Of a DNA stretch of 64,000 bases, positions 7,961-17,539 are shown piece after piece. How positions within the stretch are numbered: the stretch's first letter is position 1; the number at the start of each line of letters is the position of its first letter. The stretch is from Alphaproteobacteria bacterium (lineage in GTDB: Bacteria > Pseudomonadota > Alphaproteobacteria > Micavibrionales > Micavibrionaceae). The DNA is taken from assembly GCA_017302165.1 (NCBI GenBank), contig JAFLCW010000001.1, positions 1,178,320 to 1,242,319 on the forward strand, in the 5' to 3' direction. Both the position numbers and the translations under genes were made by a program. Below the pieces are notes generated by a model, which did not search any database, was not told the DNA's origin, and saw nothing but the letters and a program-made list of their open reading frames with translations.

Positions 7961-8677
7961 TTATGGCACCAGTTTGGCTTTTGCTTTGTGGGCATATGTC
8001 TGTGGGATATGCGCTAACCCAATGATATCATCAAAATGCCCTTGATCGAGAGATATAGACTGGCCAACGCTGGGGCCTGCCGCAAACCACTTGGGTAACT
8101 TATCCCAAGCCAAATGCAAAACACTCACGCGATCTAACATTTGCTCGTTTATGCTTTTACCGCTTTTATCATCCTGGAATTCACGACCAAGAACATCTGG
8201 GTGTATGCCCATGTCGGCAATGGTTGTCCCGGTCGCCCGATGTTTAGCCGCCAGATAATTAACATGCTGGGAGCCGATAGAATATCCAACAATTTCAACA
8301 GATTGAACAGAAGGTTCGCGCATAATATCAAGATATACGCGCTCGGCTTCGAGCGTTTGACGGCTTACCTGTCCTGCCTTGGATTGAAAAATAGCCTGAA
8401 TATCTTTAATAAATCCGGCAAAACGACCACTTCCTTCATCTCGGATGATAGGAAGATCTGTGCCTTTATAAAAGATAATGGCATGTCCATCTTGTGAATT
8501 GACAAATACACTCGCCGCCAAACTAGTCGCACGATCATCAATTCTGGATTTAAAATCAAATACTTGATCCGATCCATCCGTGTATTTAGATGTAATGGAT
8601 ACCTCGCCATTATCAAAGTGGCGTCCATAAAAGTCCGCTGTCAGTAAAGGATCCAGTTTCCGTTCATTTTTTGCCAT
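7961..8677 (-). CDS. Orphan protein with an alpha/beta-hydrolase-like nucleophile motif
   Basis: 238 aa, cytoplasmic, no signal peptide. The segment V-E-I-V-G-Y-S-I-G-S (residues 127-136) fits the G-x-S-x-G nucleophile elbow with candidate Ser133, and F-Y-K-G-T-D (69-74) resembles the strand with an F-x-G-T motif seen before the oxyanion hole in class-3 lipases. An Asp near 155-161 and a His near 223-230 could complete a triad. These are motif-level similarities only; substrate and role are unknown. It lies in a patch of unrecognised genes. Confidence 0.5.
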   Translation of the reverse strand: MAKNERKLDPLLTADFYGRHFDNGEVSITSKYTDGSDQVFDFKSRIDDRATSLAASVFVNSQDGHAIIFYKGTDLPIIRDEGSGRFAGFIKDIQAIFQSKAGQVSRQTLEAERVYLDIMREPSVQSVEIVGYSIGSQHVNYLAAKHRATGTTIADMGIHPDVLGREFQDDKSGKSINEQMLDRVSVLHLAWDKLPKWFAAGPSVGQSISLDQGHFDDIIGLAHIPQTYAHKAKAKLVP

Positions 8678-8737
8678 AATGAATTAAACCAGATAGGGAA
8701 CATAATTGTCAAGAATCAGGCGAGATTGCTAAAAGGA

Positions 8738-9517
8738 TCAAGCTATCTCAATCCTAAGCCCATCATAGGCCGGTGCGTATCCTGGCGGGAGTCGTTTGGC
8801 CACCACGTCATAATCCATCGTCGGTGGCATATGGGTTAAATAGACCTGACGCGCACAGATGCGTTCGTTATACGCGATGACTTCGTCTATACAGGCGTGA
8901 ACTGGGTTCGTGAGGCTTTCATATCCGGCGGAATCCGCGATCCAGACATCTACCCCACGCAGAATATCGATCGCGGTATCATCGAGCCGTTTAAAATCCG
9001 TGGAATACGCGACCGAGCCCACACGAAACCCAAGTGAATCAATCGTGCCGTGGTCTTGCTTGAAAATATGTGCCTTTATATCGTTAAAATGCCAAATTTC
9101 ATTAAAATTAAGCACGTTTTCACTGCATACAGCCGAGTAAAACCCGTTTTCAGTGGTTTTAAACATGTAATCGACCCTTTTTTTAAGTCGATCTAGGGTG
9201 TACGCGTCTGAAAATACGGGAAAAATACGCTTTTCGAGCCGTTGGAGCGTTCTCAGTTCGTCAATTCCGGCCACATGGTCGGCATGTTCGTGGGTAAATA
9301 AAATAGCGTCAGGGACACGTAATTTTTCGCGGTTCATTTGTTCCCGAAAATCAGGCCCCGTATCGACAATCAGACAGGTCTGGTCTGTTTGGATGGCCAC
9401 CGAAGGTCGTGTCCGGCGATTTTTGGGGTTGGCCGGGTCGCAATTTCCCCACCAATTACCAATCGCTGGCACGCCCGCAGAACTGCCACAGCCCAGAATG
9501 ATGAGTTCGGCGGTCAT
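8738..9517 (-). CDS. MBL-fold metallo-hydrolase, PhnP-like
   Basis: Metallo-beta-lactamase-fold phosphodiesterase of 259 aa. The metal motif H-E-H-A-D-H is near residue 76, an N-terminal G-C-G-S-S-A-G-V-P lies near residue 9, and Y-L-T-H-M-P lies near the C-terminus. This signature belongs to the PhnP/cyclic-phosphate diesterase branch, and in alphaproteobacteria the gene commonly follows tatD. No phn genes are near, so a phosphonate role is not implied. It overlaps the tatD stop by 4 nt and is probably the last gene of the metG-tatD run. Confidence 0.88.
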   Translation of the reverse strand: MTAELIILGCGSSAGVPAIGNWWGNCDPANPKNRRTRPSVAIQTDQTCLIVDTGPDFREQMNREKLRVPDAILFTHEHADHVAGIDELRTLQRLEKRIFPVFSDAYTLDRLKKRVDYMFKTTENGFYSAVCSENVLNFNEIWHFNDIKAHIFKQDHGTIDSLGFRVGSVAYSTDFKRLDDTAIDILRGVDVWIADSAGYESLTNPVHACIDEVIAYNERICARQVYLTHMPPTMDYDVVAKRLPPGYAPAYDGLRIEIA

Positions 9518-10314
9518 GCAGGTTTTGCCTTGGTAAAGATATTAAAGAAGTTTTTATTACAATGATTTAAAAATGATTCTTCATCTAAATTCTTAAGTTT
9601 GGCAATAAAGCCTGCCGTATGGGTGACCAAGGCCGGTTCATTGACCCTACCCCGGAACGGTTCAGGCGCCAGAAAAGGCGCATCCGTTTCTATGAGAATT
9701 CTATCCAAAGGTATTGCTTTCGCAATATCATGCAATTCCTTGTTTTTATTGAAAGTTATCATGCCAGAGAAAGAGATATAGAACCCCTGCTCCAAGGCCG
9801 CTTCGGCAAGCGCCCGAGAACTGCTGAAACAGTGCAAAATCCCCCGAAGACCCGCCTGTGCGCCGCCCTGCTCCCGGATGATCCGGATGATATCGTTATC
9901 CGCATCCCGGGCATGAACAATCAGGGGTAACCCTGTGCGGATGCAGGCATTTATGTGTTTTCGGAATGAGGTTTGCTGCTCGTCGGCGGGAGAATAATTG
10001 TAGTAATAATCAAGGCCGCTTTCACCGATGCCGATGATCTTGGGGTCTGACTGCGCGAGGCGGACAAGTTCATCTTCGGTGATGGCCTTCTCCTCTGGCT
10101 TACCGCTATCGTGGGGATGTGTGCCCACCGTACACCAGACCCCGTCATGCGCCTGTGCGGTGGAGAGGATCAAGGGAAATTCGGTGGCCACCCGACAACA
10201 GATATTGACCATATGGGCAACGCCCGCCGCGTGGGCACGGGCGACAATTTCCCCCGGCGTCCCCAGCGACGAGATCCGGTCATGATTAAGATGGCAGTGT
10301 GAATCAATCCACAT
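9514..10314 (-). CDS. tatD: TatD-family metal-dependent hydrolase
   Basis: TIM-barrel metallohydrolase of the TatD/YcfH DNase family, 266 aa. The N-terminal D-S-H-C-H-L-N metal motif, G-E-S-G-L-D-Y-Y-Y mid-protein and I-E-T-D-A-P-F-L near the C-terminus are all present. metG-tatD-MBL is a well-known order; here a half-size EamA gene is inserted between metG and tatD. The 3' end overlaps the MBL gene by 4 nt. Confidence 0.93.
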   Translation of the reverse strand: MWIDSHCHLNHDRISSLGTPGEIVARAHAAGVAHMVNICCRVATEFPLILSTAQAHDGVWCTVGTHPHDSGKPEEKAITEDELVRLAQSDPKIIGIGESGLDYYYNYSPADEQQTSFRKHINACIRTGLPLIVHARDADNDIIRIIREQGGAQAGLRGILHCFSSSRALAEAALEQGFYISFSGMITFNKNKELHDIAKAIPLDRILIETDAPFLAPEPFRGRVNEPALVTHTAGFIAKLKNLDEESFLNHCNKNFFNIFTKAKPA

Positions 10315-10328
10315 GCCCCTTACTTTAA

Positions 10329-10787
10329 TCAGGACTTCAAGTAGATCAATGAAATTCCAGAGATGATGAGAAGGCCGCCCGCCGCCGTCCAGAGATTCAC
10401 TTGGGTGTCCTTCAGGATTAAATAGGCAAACAGCGCGGTAAAGAGCGGATAGGAAATCTCGATCAGGCTGGCGAGGGTAGCATTTTTCATTGAGATACTA
10501 TGAATGATTAAAAATGCCCCGCCGATAATCAAGATGGCTTGCAGAAAAACCAGCCCGGCGGCAGACGGGATGGAGACCATCAACCCAAAGCCCGGCGACA
10601 CCTGCCCCAGATACGCACAGATCAAAAACCAGATCGGAAGGGTAATCAGTTGCGAGGCAAACATGATAAAGGCCGGGGTCAGGCCATATTTTTTTAGCAG
10701 AATTTCCGTGACCACATACCCTGCCCCCCACATAATCGCCGCACCCAAGGCGCAGAAAAACCAGAGTGAGGGATGCGTGGCAGACAT
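10329..10787 (-). CDS. EamA-domain membrane protein, single-domain
   Basis: 152 aa made of about five hydrophobic helices with the EamA/DMT pattern: an early W-G-x-G-Y segment and a late A-L-F-A-Y-L-I-L-K-D. The usual DMT exporter is a tandem duplication of about 300 aa, so this is a half-size protein that would have to dimerise, as in small multidrug resistance-like proteins. The substrate is unknown. Lies 10 bases from metG, between metG and tatD. Confidence 0.8.
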   Translation of the reverse strand: MSATHPSLWFFCALGAAIMWGAGYVVTEILLKKYGLTPAFIMFASQLITLPIWFLICAYLGQVSPGFGLMVSIPSAAGLVFLQAILIIGGAFLIIHSISMKNATLASLIEISYPLFTALFAYLILKDTQVNLWTAAGGLLIISGISLIYLKS

Positions 10788-10797
10788 GATGCTTTCT

Positions 10798-12366
10798 CTA
10801 CCCAGTTGTCTTTTCGTCGGTCACCGCAAGGCGGGGAAACACCCCTTGCGGCGTGGGGATGGGCGTTCCGGCAGACAGCGCATGCGATGCGTCCAAATGT
10901 TCAAACCCCCGGTGTGTTGCCGGCACGCAGAGTTGACCCAGCAGAGTTTGAGACGCCTGCGGCATAACGGGCTGAATGATGATGGCCAGACACCGGATAA
11001 CTTCCGCCAGTACATAGAGCACCGTTTCCATCCGCTTGATGTCTGTTTTCTTAAGTGCCCAGGGGGCTTGGTGGTCAATATAGATATTGGCATCGCTGAC
11101 CAGCTTCCAGATAGTCTCAAGTCCGCGGTGAAACCGGAAGGCATCAAAATCTGCCCGGACATCAACCAGAAGTTTGAGATACGCTTGATCCAGCAAAGCT
11201 TGATCTTCGGGCGTAAACGTCCCCGGCGCGGAGATTTTGCCGTCGCAATTTTTAACAATCTGGGAGAGCGTGCGTTGTGCCAGATTACCCAGACCATTGG
11301 CCAGATCGGAATTGATCCGCAAGACGGCTTGTTCGTGACTGAAATTTCCATCCTGACCATGGGGGACTTCGCGCATCAGAATGTAGCGCGTTTGATCCAG
11401 CCCATAAGTATCGACCAGATCACGCGGGGCAATCACATTCCCGATGGATTTTGACATTTTCTGACCATCAACATTGATGAATCCATGGGCAAACACTGTC
11501 TTGGGCAACGCAATTCCCGCCGACATCAAAAAGGCAGGCCAATAAACACAATGAAACCGGATGATGTCTTTACCGATCACATGAAAATCGGCTGGCCAGA
11601 ATTTTTGAAACGAAGACGCTCCCGTGTCCGGATACCCAACGCCCGTGATATAGTTCGTCAGCGCATCCAGCCACACATACATGACGTGCGATTCATCCCC
11701 CGGCACCGGGACACCCCATTTAAAATTAGTGCGCGAAATGGATAAATCCTGAAGGCCGCCTTTCACAAAAGAAATGATTTCATTGCGCCGACTAGCGGGT
11801 TCAATGAATTCCGGGTGTTTGGTATAGAGATCAAGTAATTTATCGGTATAGGCAGAGAGTCTGAAAAAATAGCTGGGTTCTTCGACCCATTCAACGGGGG
11901 CGCCCGACGGCGCCAATTTCGTGCCGTCCGGTGCCGTGGTAATTTCATTTTCGGCAAAGAACCCTTCATCCCGAACCGAATACCACCCATCATATTTACC
12001 CAGATAAATGTCAGACGGGTTGTTTTTGGCAATGGCCTGCCAGATGGCCTTTGACGCCGTGTAGTGCCGAGGTTCGGTCGTCCGGATAAAATCATCATGC
12101 GAAATATTGAGCCATGACCCCATATCCTTAAATTCAGCCGCTATTTTGTCACAAAAGGCTTGAGGTTCTATACCGTTTTTCTCGGCGGTCTTCGCGACTT
12201 TTTGGCCATGTTCATCTGTCCCGGTCAGGAAATGGACATCATACCCATCCAGACGTTTAAACCGCGCCATGACATCGGTTAAGATGGCCTCATAGGCGTG
12301 ACCCAGATGGGGAGATCCATTCACATAGGCAATGGCTGTGGTGATGTAAAAAGATTTTTTGGTCAT
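10798..12366 (-). CDS. metG: Methionyl-tRNA synthetase
   Basis: Class I aminoacyl-tRNA synthetase charging tRNA-Met, 522 aa. The HIGH-type motif is H-L-G-H near residue 20, and the KMSKS loop is K-M-S-K-S-I-G-N near residue 305. The connective-peptide region has G-W-Y-S-V-R-D-E-G-F-F and no paired cysteines, so it is the zinc-knuckle-free form. The C-terminal dimerisation domain of E. coli MetG is absent, which is normal for this length class. Lies between holB and the EamA gene with very short gaps. Confidence 0.97.
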   Translation of the reverse strand: MTKKSFYITTAIAYVNGSPHLGHAYEAILTDVMARFKRLDGYDVHFLTGTDEHGQKVAKTAEKNGIEPQAFCDKIAAEFKDMGSWLNISHDDFIRTTEPRHYTASKAIWQAIAKNNPSDIYLGKYDGWYSVRDEGFFAENEITTAPDGTKLAPSGAPVEWVEEPSYFFRLSAYTDKLLDLYTKHPEFIEPASRRNEIISFVKGGLQDLSISRTNFKWGVPVPGDESHVMYVWLDALTNYITGVGYPDTGASSFQKFWPADFHVIGKDIIRFHCVYWPAFLMSAGIALPKTVFAHGFINVDGQKMSKSIGNVIAPRDLVDTYGLDQTRYILMREVPHGQDGNFSHEQAVLRINSDLANGLGNLAQRTLSQIVKNCDGKISAPGTFTPEDQALLDQAYLKLLVDVRADFDAFRFHRGLETIWKLVSDANIYIDHQAPWALKKTDIKRMETVLYVLAEVIRCLAIIIQPVMPQASQTLLGQLCVPATHRGFEHLDASHALSAGTPIPTPQGVFPRLAVTDEKTTG

Positions 12367-12369
12367 GAT

Positions 12370-13530
12370 CTATGACTTTCTCAACAAAGGAAAAACACCC
12401 AGAATACCGTGCCGACGATCCAGCGACCCCTGTTTCACCTGACCGAAATGCGCCGTGACGTTGTCACAAATAACAACCCATTCTTCAAGCGAATAATGCC
12501 CCCAGAGGTTTTTAAGAGGTTCTTTCTGAAGCACCCGGGGCAATTTGTCCCATGCCTGAAGGGCTTTGGCGCGGGTGAGATGAGACATCGTCCATTTAAA
12601 GTTTTCACAAAAACGGGCATATTCATCTTCGCGTCCCCGGCCATAAGTTTCGGCCGTCCCATGCACACGAACCCAGTCCCAATCCGGCCAACTGGCGAGG
12701 AGATCAACAACCGATGACAAAATGTCCATGCCGCTGCCTTCAAGTATTTGAAGCGCAGAGCCGGGCGAACCATCGGCCAGATGACACAGCGTGTCCGTGT
12801 CAGAGGCCGATATATCCGGGTGAAATTTTTTGACGAAGTCCAATATATCCGAAACCGGAAGGGTTTGAAACGGGATCAACCGGCACCGGGAGCGTATGGT
12901 CGGAAGCAGTCCCCCCAGCCGGTGTGTGACCAGAATAATCACGGTTTGGGACGGTGGTTCTTCGAGAATTTTGAGTAGCGCATTTTGTCCGTTGCGGTTA
13001 ATCGTGTCGGCATCATCGACAATCACGATTTTGTATCCGCCCCCCGACGCCGTCAGCCGAAGAAAGGGCGCGATTTTTCGCGCCGTTTCGACATTAATCT
13101 CATCTTTGTCTTCGGGTTTTTCAATCGTCAGCAAGTCTGTATGCCCGCCCGACGCCACCCGGTGAAAGACGGGATCGTCAGGTGCAACATCCAATGACGG
13201 CGCGGCGGTGGATGCCGTGTCCCCAAATAAACTATCTTGCGCCGATGACGCCGAACCTAACCCGTTTTTTAAAAGATATCGTGCCAATCGATATGCCATG
13301 GTGGCCTTACCGATCCCCTTGGGCCCTGAAAAAATAAGGGCATGGGGAATAGAACCTGACGCGATAAAATCCAGAAGGATTTTTTCAACGTCTTGATGGT
13401 ACCAACAATGGGGGTTTTCGCGCGGAGATAAGGCAGTCAGCGTGGCCGGCGAAGAAGAGGCGATATCATCTCTATCAAACGTTTCACCGTCTTCGTCCGG
13501 GATATCTTCATCAAACAAACCCGTTAGCAT
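12370..13530 (-). CDS. holB: DNA polymerase III delta' subunit
   Basis: Clamp-loader subunit, about 386 aa. A P-loop-like G-P-K-G-I-G-K-A is found after H-A-L-I-F-S, and E-E-P-P-S-Q-T-V-I-I-L-V-T-H follows the D-D-A-D sensor region, as in the delta'/gamma family. I start it at ATG 13530, which overlaps the tmk stop by 7 nt; an upstream in-frame start at 13620 lies inside tmk. The first ~45 residues are an acidic extension. tmk-holB-metG is a conserved order. Confidence 0.92.
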   Translation of the reverse strand: MLTGLFDEDIPDEDGETFDRDDIASSSPATLTALSPRENPHCWYHQDVEKILLDFIASGSIPHALIFSGPKGIGKATMAYRLARYLLKNGLGSASSAQDSLFGDTASTAAPSLDVAPDDPVFHRVASGGHTDLLTIEKPEDKDEINVETARKIAPFLRLTASGGGYKIVIVDDADTINRNGQNALLKILEEPPSQTVIILVTHRLGGLLPTIRSRCRLIPFQTLPVSDILDFVKKFHPDISASDTDTLCHLADGSPGSALQILEGSGMDILSSVVDLLASWPDWDWVRVHGTAETYGRGREDEYARFCENFKWTMSHLTRAKALQAWDKLPRVLQKEPLKNLWGHYSLEEWVVICDNVTAHFGQVKQGSLDRRHGILGVFPLLRKS

Positions 13531-14168
13531 GAAGCATGTTCCTTCAGACGCGATAGCGTGAGGTTCAGAATTTCCTGCGCGACGATATCTGGTTTTTTGG
13601 AGGCATCTACCACATGGCATCTATCGGGTGCCTGTTTGGCAATATCCCAAAAACCGGCACGTAGCTTTTGATGAAAGCCGATATCCAGACCTTCGAACGT
13701 ATCGCCCGTACTGACACGTTTGGACGTGCGGGACAACCCGGTCACCGGGTCAATATCAAAGATAAAAGTTATGTCCGGTTCGAAATCACCAATGGCGATG
13801 TGACGAAGCGTTTCAATGGAATCAAGATCAAACCCTTGCGCATAACCTTGATAGGCGCGGGTTGAATCCGTGAAGCGGTCACAGATAACGATCTTTCCCT
13901 TCGCCAAGGCCGGTTTAATCACCTGTTCCACATGCAGGGCACGTGCGGCAAACATGGTGAGTAACTGTGCCGATATCGGCCATGATTGTCCTTGGTGGGA
14001 TATAAAGGTTTCTCGTAAGCTTTCGGCGGCAGGAGTGCCGCCGGGTTCACGCGTGGTGACAACATCCAGCCCCCTGCCCCGAAGGGCATCGGCCAAAAGC
14101 ATCAACTGGGTAGTCTTCCCTGCGCCTTCGCCCCCTTCAAGGGATATGAATAAACCGCGCTGACCCAT
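13524..14168 (-). CDS. tmk: Thymidylate kinase
   Basis: Phosphorylates dTMP to dTDP. 214 aa. The P-loop is G-G-E-G-A-G-K-T-T near residue 12, the DR(E/Y) region reads T-T-R-E-P-G-G-T, and C-D-R-F-T-D-S-T-R-A-Y-Q-G is the dTMP-binding segment. A short lid follows near residue 150. Sits between dacA (9-base gap) and holB (7-nt overlap), within one minus-strand operon. Confidence 0.96.
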   Translation of the reverse strand: MGQRGLFISLEGGEGAGKTTQLMLLADALRGRGLDVVTTREPGGTPAAESLRETFISHQGQSWPISAQLLTMFAARALHVEQVIKPALAKGKIVICDRFTDSTRAYQGYAQGFDLDSIETLRHIAIGDFEPDITFIFDIDPVTGLSRTSKRVSTGDTFEGLDIGFHQKLRAGFWDIAKQAPDRCHVVDASKKPDIVAQEILNLTLSRLKEHASC

Positions 14169-14177
14169 GCGTGATAT

Positions 14178-15317
14178 CTATTTTCCTGACAATGTATGTT
14201 CAACGAACAAATGTAGTTTTTCCAAAAGTCCTTTAAAGAATCCCAGTTTCGGTACATCCGCACCGGCCATCAAGGGATATGATTTTTCAGGCATACCCGG
14301 CAGGGTGATAAAAAGTGTGGCGACTTCCTGTCCCTTGGTCAGGGGTGCCACCAAAGGGCCATTATAGACAACGCGCGCCGAAATATCGTCACGTCCCAAA
14401 CGTGGCAGGGTAAAGATTAAATCCTGCCCAAAGACAAGTGGCACGGTACGCGCAGTTCCCATGACGACGTCGGCTGTCTCCACGGTTTGATCCTGTGAAA
14501 ACAGTTTGACGTTTTCAAAACTGCGAAGCGCCCATTCCAATAGCCGGGAGGATTCATCTGCCCGTTCTTGCATACTGGCCAGACCATTGACCACCATAAT
14601 GACCCGCCGGCCGTCCATCACGCCAGAGCCGATCAAGCCATAACCCGCTTCTTCCGCGTGACCTGTTTTCACACCATCCGCGCCAATATTTTTATACAAA
14701 AGCGGGTTTCTGTTGCCTTGTTTGATGTTGTGATAGGTGAATTCCTTTTCAGCATAATATTTATAATAGTCTGGGAAGTTGGTGATCATGGCCTTGGCGA
14801 GAATGGCCAGATCTTCGGCGGTAGAATAATGTTCTGGATCTGGCCAGCCACTGGCATTGACGAAATGAGAATTTTTCATGCCGAGGCTTTCCGCCTTTTT
14901 GTTCATGGCCAACGCAAACGCCGATTCAGACCCTGCCAACCCTTCGGCCAGCACGATGGTGGCGTCATTGCCGGATTGAATGATCACCCCGCGCACTAAA
15001 TCTTCAACTTTGATCTTTGCCCCCAGTTCAACGAACATCTTGGAACCTTGCATGCTCCACGCGCGTTCGCTCACGGTGAATTCTGTATCAAGCGTGATTT
15101 TGCCTTCCTTCAATGCCTCAAAGACCATGTACATGGTCATCACTTTGCTCATGGACGAGGTGGGCATTTTTTCAGTGGCGTTTTTGGCAAACAGCACCTG
15201 ACCCGTGGCAAAATCAACAATATAAGCTTCGCGCGCCGGGGTGGTGGCCAGAGAGTCTTGAGCCTGAGCCGGGGAACAGATCAAAAACACCAAAAGACAT
15301 ATAAAAATCAAGCGCAT
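14178..15317 (-). CDS. dacA: D-alanyl-D-alanine carboxypeptidase (PBP5/6 family)
   Basis: Periplasmic low-molecular-weight PBP that trims pentapeptide side chains. About 379 aa from ATG 15317, which begins a clear signal peptide ending near A-Q-A-Q. Catalytic motifs are S-M-S-K (SxxK), S-G-N-D (SxN) and V-K-T-G. A C-terminal PBP5-type beta domain (residues about 270-360) and an amphipathic tail follow. It heads or joins the tmk-holB-metG run and neighbours rlpA and mltB, giving a murein cluster. Confidence 0.95.
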   Translation of the reverse strand: MRLIFICLLVFLICSPAQAQDSLATTPAREAYIVDFATGQVLFAKNATEKMPTSSMSKVMTMYMVFEALKEGKITLDTEFTVSERAWSMQGSKMFVELGAKIKVEDLVRGVIIQSGNDATIVLAEGLAGSESAFALAMNKKAESLGMKNSHFVNASGWPDPEHYSTAEDLAILAKAMITNFPDYYKYYAEKEFTYHNIKQGNRNPLLYKNIGADGVKTGHAEEAGYGLIGSGVMDGRRVIMVVNGLASMQERADESSRLLEWALRSFENVKLFSQDQTVETADVVMGTARTVPLVFGQDLIFTLPRLGRDDISARVVYNGPLVAPLTKGQEVATLFITLPGMPEKSYPLMAGADVPKLGFFKGLLEKLHLFVEHTLSGK

Positions 15318-15417
15318 GACAAACAACCTTGGGTATGAATCACGGATAATAACAACGCCCCATGAAAGCGGTTTCAACCCCCGGCGTCAATGGCATTAAA
15401 GGGCGCGCCGATAGGAA

Positions 15418-16362
15418 TTAATCAACGATCAGCCGCGCATCCCCCTGCCCGGCGGTGACCACCTGAGTCAAGGCGCGGTCGGCGGGTGCCACATCGGCAA
15501 AAGGGCCCACACGGACACGATAAAAGGACTGTCCGTTCACCTGAGCCGGATAGACCGCCGAAGGACCAATGGCGGCCAGACGCTGGCTTAAGGCTTCGGC
15601 GGATGATTTGTGAGAAAATGACCCGGCCTGAACGAAAATGCGGTCATGCAGGGTTTCCGGCGCGCTTTGGGTCACGACATGATCTGGGACAAAAAGACCA
15701 TCTGACGTGACATGCCCGGGGACATCGGCGGCCGAGGACGTGGAGGCCTGAACGGGGACGGTCGCAATCGGTTCCCGGGGGGCGGGCGGGATATAGGTGC
15801 CATTATTAATGGCGACTTCGTATCCTTTGGTGCTGATCCCCTGACGGGCTTTGCTCGCAACGCTTCGGCTGGCTTCGGGCAGAAGTTCAAGTTTCACCTT
15901 GGCGGTGCCATGGTTTTTAAACCCGAGCAATTCCGCCGCGCGCTCCGACACGTCAATCACCCGCCCCTTGGAAAAAGGCCCGCGGTCATTCACCCGAACC
16001 ACCACCGATTTGCCGTTATTTAAATTGGTCACCTTGACCAGCGAGGGCATCTGAAGCGTCCGGTGCGCCGCCGTTAATTCATTGCTGTCAAACCGTTCGC
16101 CGTTGGCCGTACGTTTGCCATGAAAACCGGGGCCATACCACGACGCAATCCCGGTTTCGGTATGGGAAAAACTTTCCTGAGGGACGTATGTTTGCCCGGC
16201 GATCTGATAGGGTTTGCCGACCTTATAGCTTTTTTCGCTCGTACCGGAACCATCAGAAGGCCCCATCACCTGTTTGGCCAGATGGGCGGCATATTGGGTT
16301 TCCGAACAGCCGGTGACAAAAAGGGATGCGGCCAGCGCAAGCATATATAAGTGTTTTTTCAT
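15418..16362 (-). CDS. rlpA: RlpA-family septal lytic transglycosylase lipoprotein with SPOR domain
   Basis: 314-aa lipoprotein: the signal peptide ends in V-T-G-C (Cys19), a lipobox. The RlpA-like double-psi barrel follows, with A-S-W-Y-G near residue 73, F-D-x-x-x-x-T-A-A-H and V-N-D-R-G-P-F. A proline-rich linker leads to a C-terminal SPOR domain (about residues 237-312) that binds denuded glycan at the septum. It pairs with dacA and mltB. Confidence 0.95.
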   Translation of the reverse strand: MKKHLYMLALAASLFVTGCSETQYAAHLAKQVMGPSDGSGTSEKSYKVGKPYQIAGQTYVPQESFSHTETGIASWYGPGFHGKRTANGERFDSNELTAAHRTLQMPSLVKVTNLNNGKSVVVRVNDRGPFSKGRVIDVSERAAELLGFKNHGTAKVKLELLPEASRSVASKARQGISTKGYEVAINNGTYIPPAPREPIATVPVQASTSSAADVPGHVTSDGLFVPDHVVTQSAPETLHDRIFVQAGSFSHKSSAEALSQRLAAIGPSAVYPAQVNGQSFYRVRVGPFADVAPADRALTQVVTAGQGDARLIVD

Positions 16363-16379
16363 GAGATATCCCGGAAGAG

Positions 16380-17357
16380 TTATCGCGCGAGGGCGTCTGC
16401 AATTAATCCGACAGAAGTTGCAAAGTAGGTTGATCTATTCCACTTCATAATAACGTTATAATTGTTATACACCAAATACGCCTCGCCTGTCACGCCGTCC
16501 GGTGCCACGATTTGACCTAACATCTGTTGGGCCGGTAAAGGCTGACCGCTCGCATCCCGCAGCCCCATGGATGACCATTCAGATAACGGCTTGCGCACCT
16601 TGTCTTTGACGTAACTGGACGGGAACCCTGCCGGAAGTGTCACCCGCCGCCCCCATCTTTCCCCGTAATTCCATCCGCTTTGTTTTAAATAATTCGCGGT
16701 TGACGCAAAAACATCTGATTTTGTTTTCCAGATATCCTTATGACCATCCCCATTATGATCCACCGCATAGGCAAAAAAACTGGACGGCATGAATTGGTTT
16801 TGCCCCATCGCCCCCGCCCATGACCCAAGCATATCGGCCGCGGAGATATGGCCTTGATCGATGATTTTTAAGGCTTTGATCAATTCCTGTTTAAAAAATT
16901 CATGACGCCGTCCTTCCCACGCCAACGTGGCCAAGGCCGGGACAATCTTAAACCCGCCCGTATTGGCACCATAATTGGTTTCAACCCCCCATAAGGCGAC
17001 AATAAATTCTTTGGGTACGCCGTACCGCGCCTCAACATCGGCCAGCATATTGGCGTGGTCGCTTAACATCTGCCGTCCCTTGTTGATACGGTCTTGGGAC
17101 ACCATCGTGATTTTATATTGGGCAAAGGTTTTTTTCTTTTCGGGTTGCTTGCGATCCAGTTCAATCACTTTATGAATGGGCTGAATCCCCGTCAGTGCCG
17201 CATTAATCGTGGCCTGAGAAATCCCCAGACCGGCGGCTTCGCGCCGGAAGGATGACAACCACTGGTCAAACGATACCCCGCCCGTGGCCAACGCCGACAA
17301 CGGCAGACCCACGATCATGAACGCCAAAAAACAGGACAAAAGAGACATTTTTTTCAT
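16380..17357 (-). CDS. Lytic murein transglycosylase (MltB family)
   Basis: Periplasmic transglycosylase cutting glycan strands. About 325 aa from ATG 17357, chosen because it begins a signal peptide ending near A-L-A-T-G. The catalytic glutamate is in [10 protein letters not shown], and [11 protein letters not shown] and D[10 protein letters not shown] complete the SLT-2 signature. No peptidoglycan-binding C-terminal domain, no lipobox. 72 bases separate its start from the divergent tRNA-Ser. Confidence 0.93.
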   Translation of the reverse strand: MKKMSLLSCFLAFMIVGLPLSALATGGVSFDQWLSSFRREAAGLGISQATINAALTGIQPIHKVIELDRKQPEKKKTFAQYKITMVSQDRINKGRQMLSDHANMLADVEARYGVPKEFIVALWGVETNYGANTGGFKIVPALATLAWEGRRHEFFKQELIKALKIIDQGHISAADMLGSWAGAMGQNQFMPSSFFAYAVDHNGDGHKDIWKTKSDVFASTANYLKQSGWNYGERWGRRVTLPAGFPSSYVKDKVRKPLSEWSSMGLRDASGQPLPAQQMLGQIVAPDGVTGEAYLVYNNYNVIMKWNRSTYFATSVGLIADALAR

Positions 17358-17428
17358 GCCCCGAAAGATACCCCCTTTACGGGAATGCGTCCACCGTCTA
17401 ATGATTTGCGGGATACATGCCAATCGCC

Positions 17429-17518
17429 GGAGGAGTGGTCGAGTGGTTTAAGGCACCGGTCTTGAAAACCGGCGTGGGCGCAAGCCCACCGTGAGTTCGA
17501 ATCTCACCTCCTCCGCCA
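17429..17518 (+). tRNA. tRNA-Ser (anticodon UGA)
   Basis: 90-nt cloverleaf. Acceptor stem GGAGGAG (17429-17435) pairs with CTCCTCC (17508-17514), then discriminator G and encoded CCA. The anticodon stem ACCGG/CCGGT holds loop CTTGAAA, with anticodon TGA at 17463-17465. A long class II variable arm (GTGGGCGCAAGCCCAC) confirms Ser. TTCGAAT is the T-loop. It is divergent from mltB; the DNA downstream turns AT-rich with unknown genes. Confidence 0.97.
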
Positions 17519-17539
17519 TTATTAGAAAAAGTATGTTTT

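Noticed and set aside
10504-11454. Long open frame (316 codons) on the + strand across the EamA and metG region
   Set aside because: It is antisense to two clearly real genes, has no family features and reads as a shadow frame.
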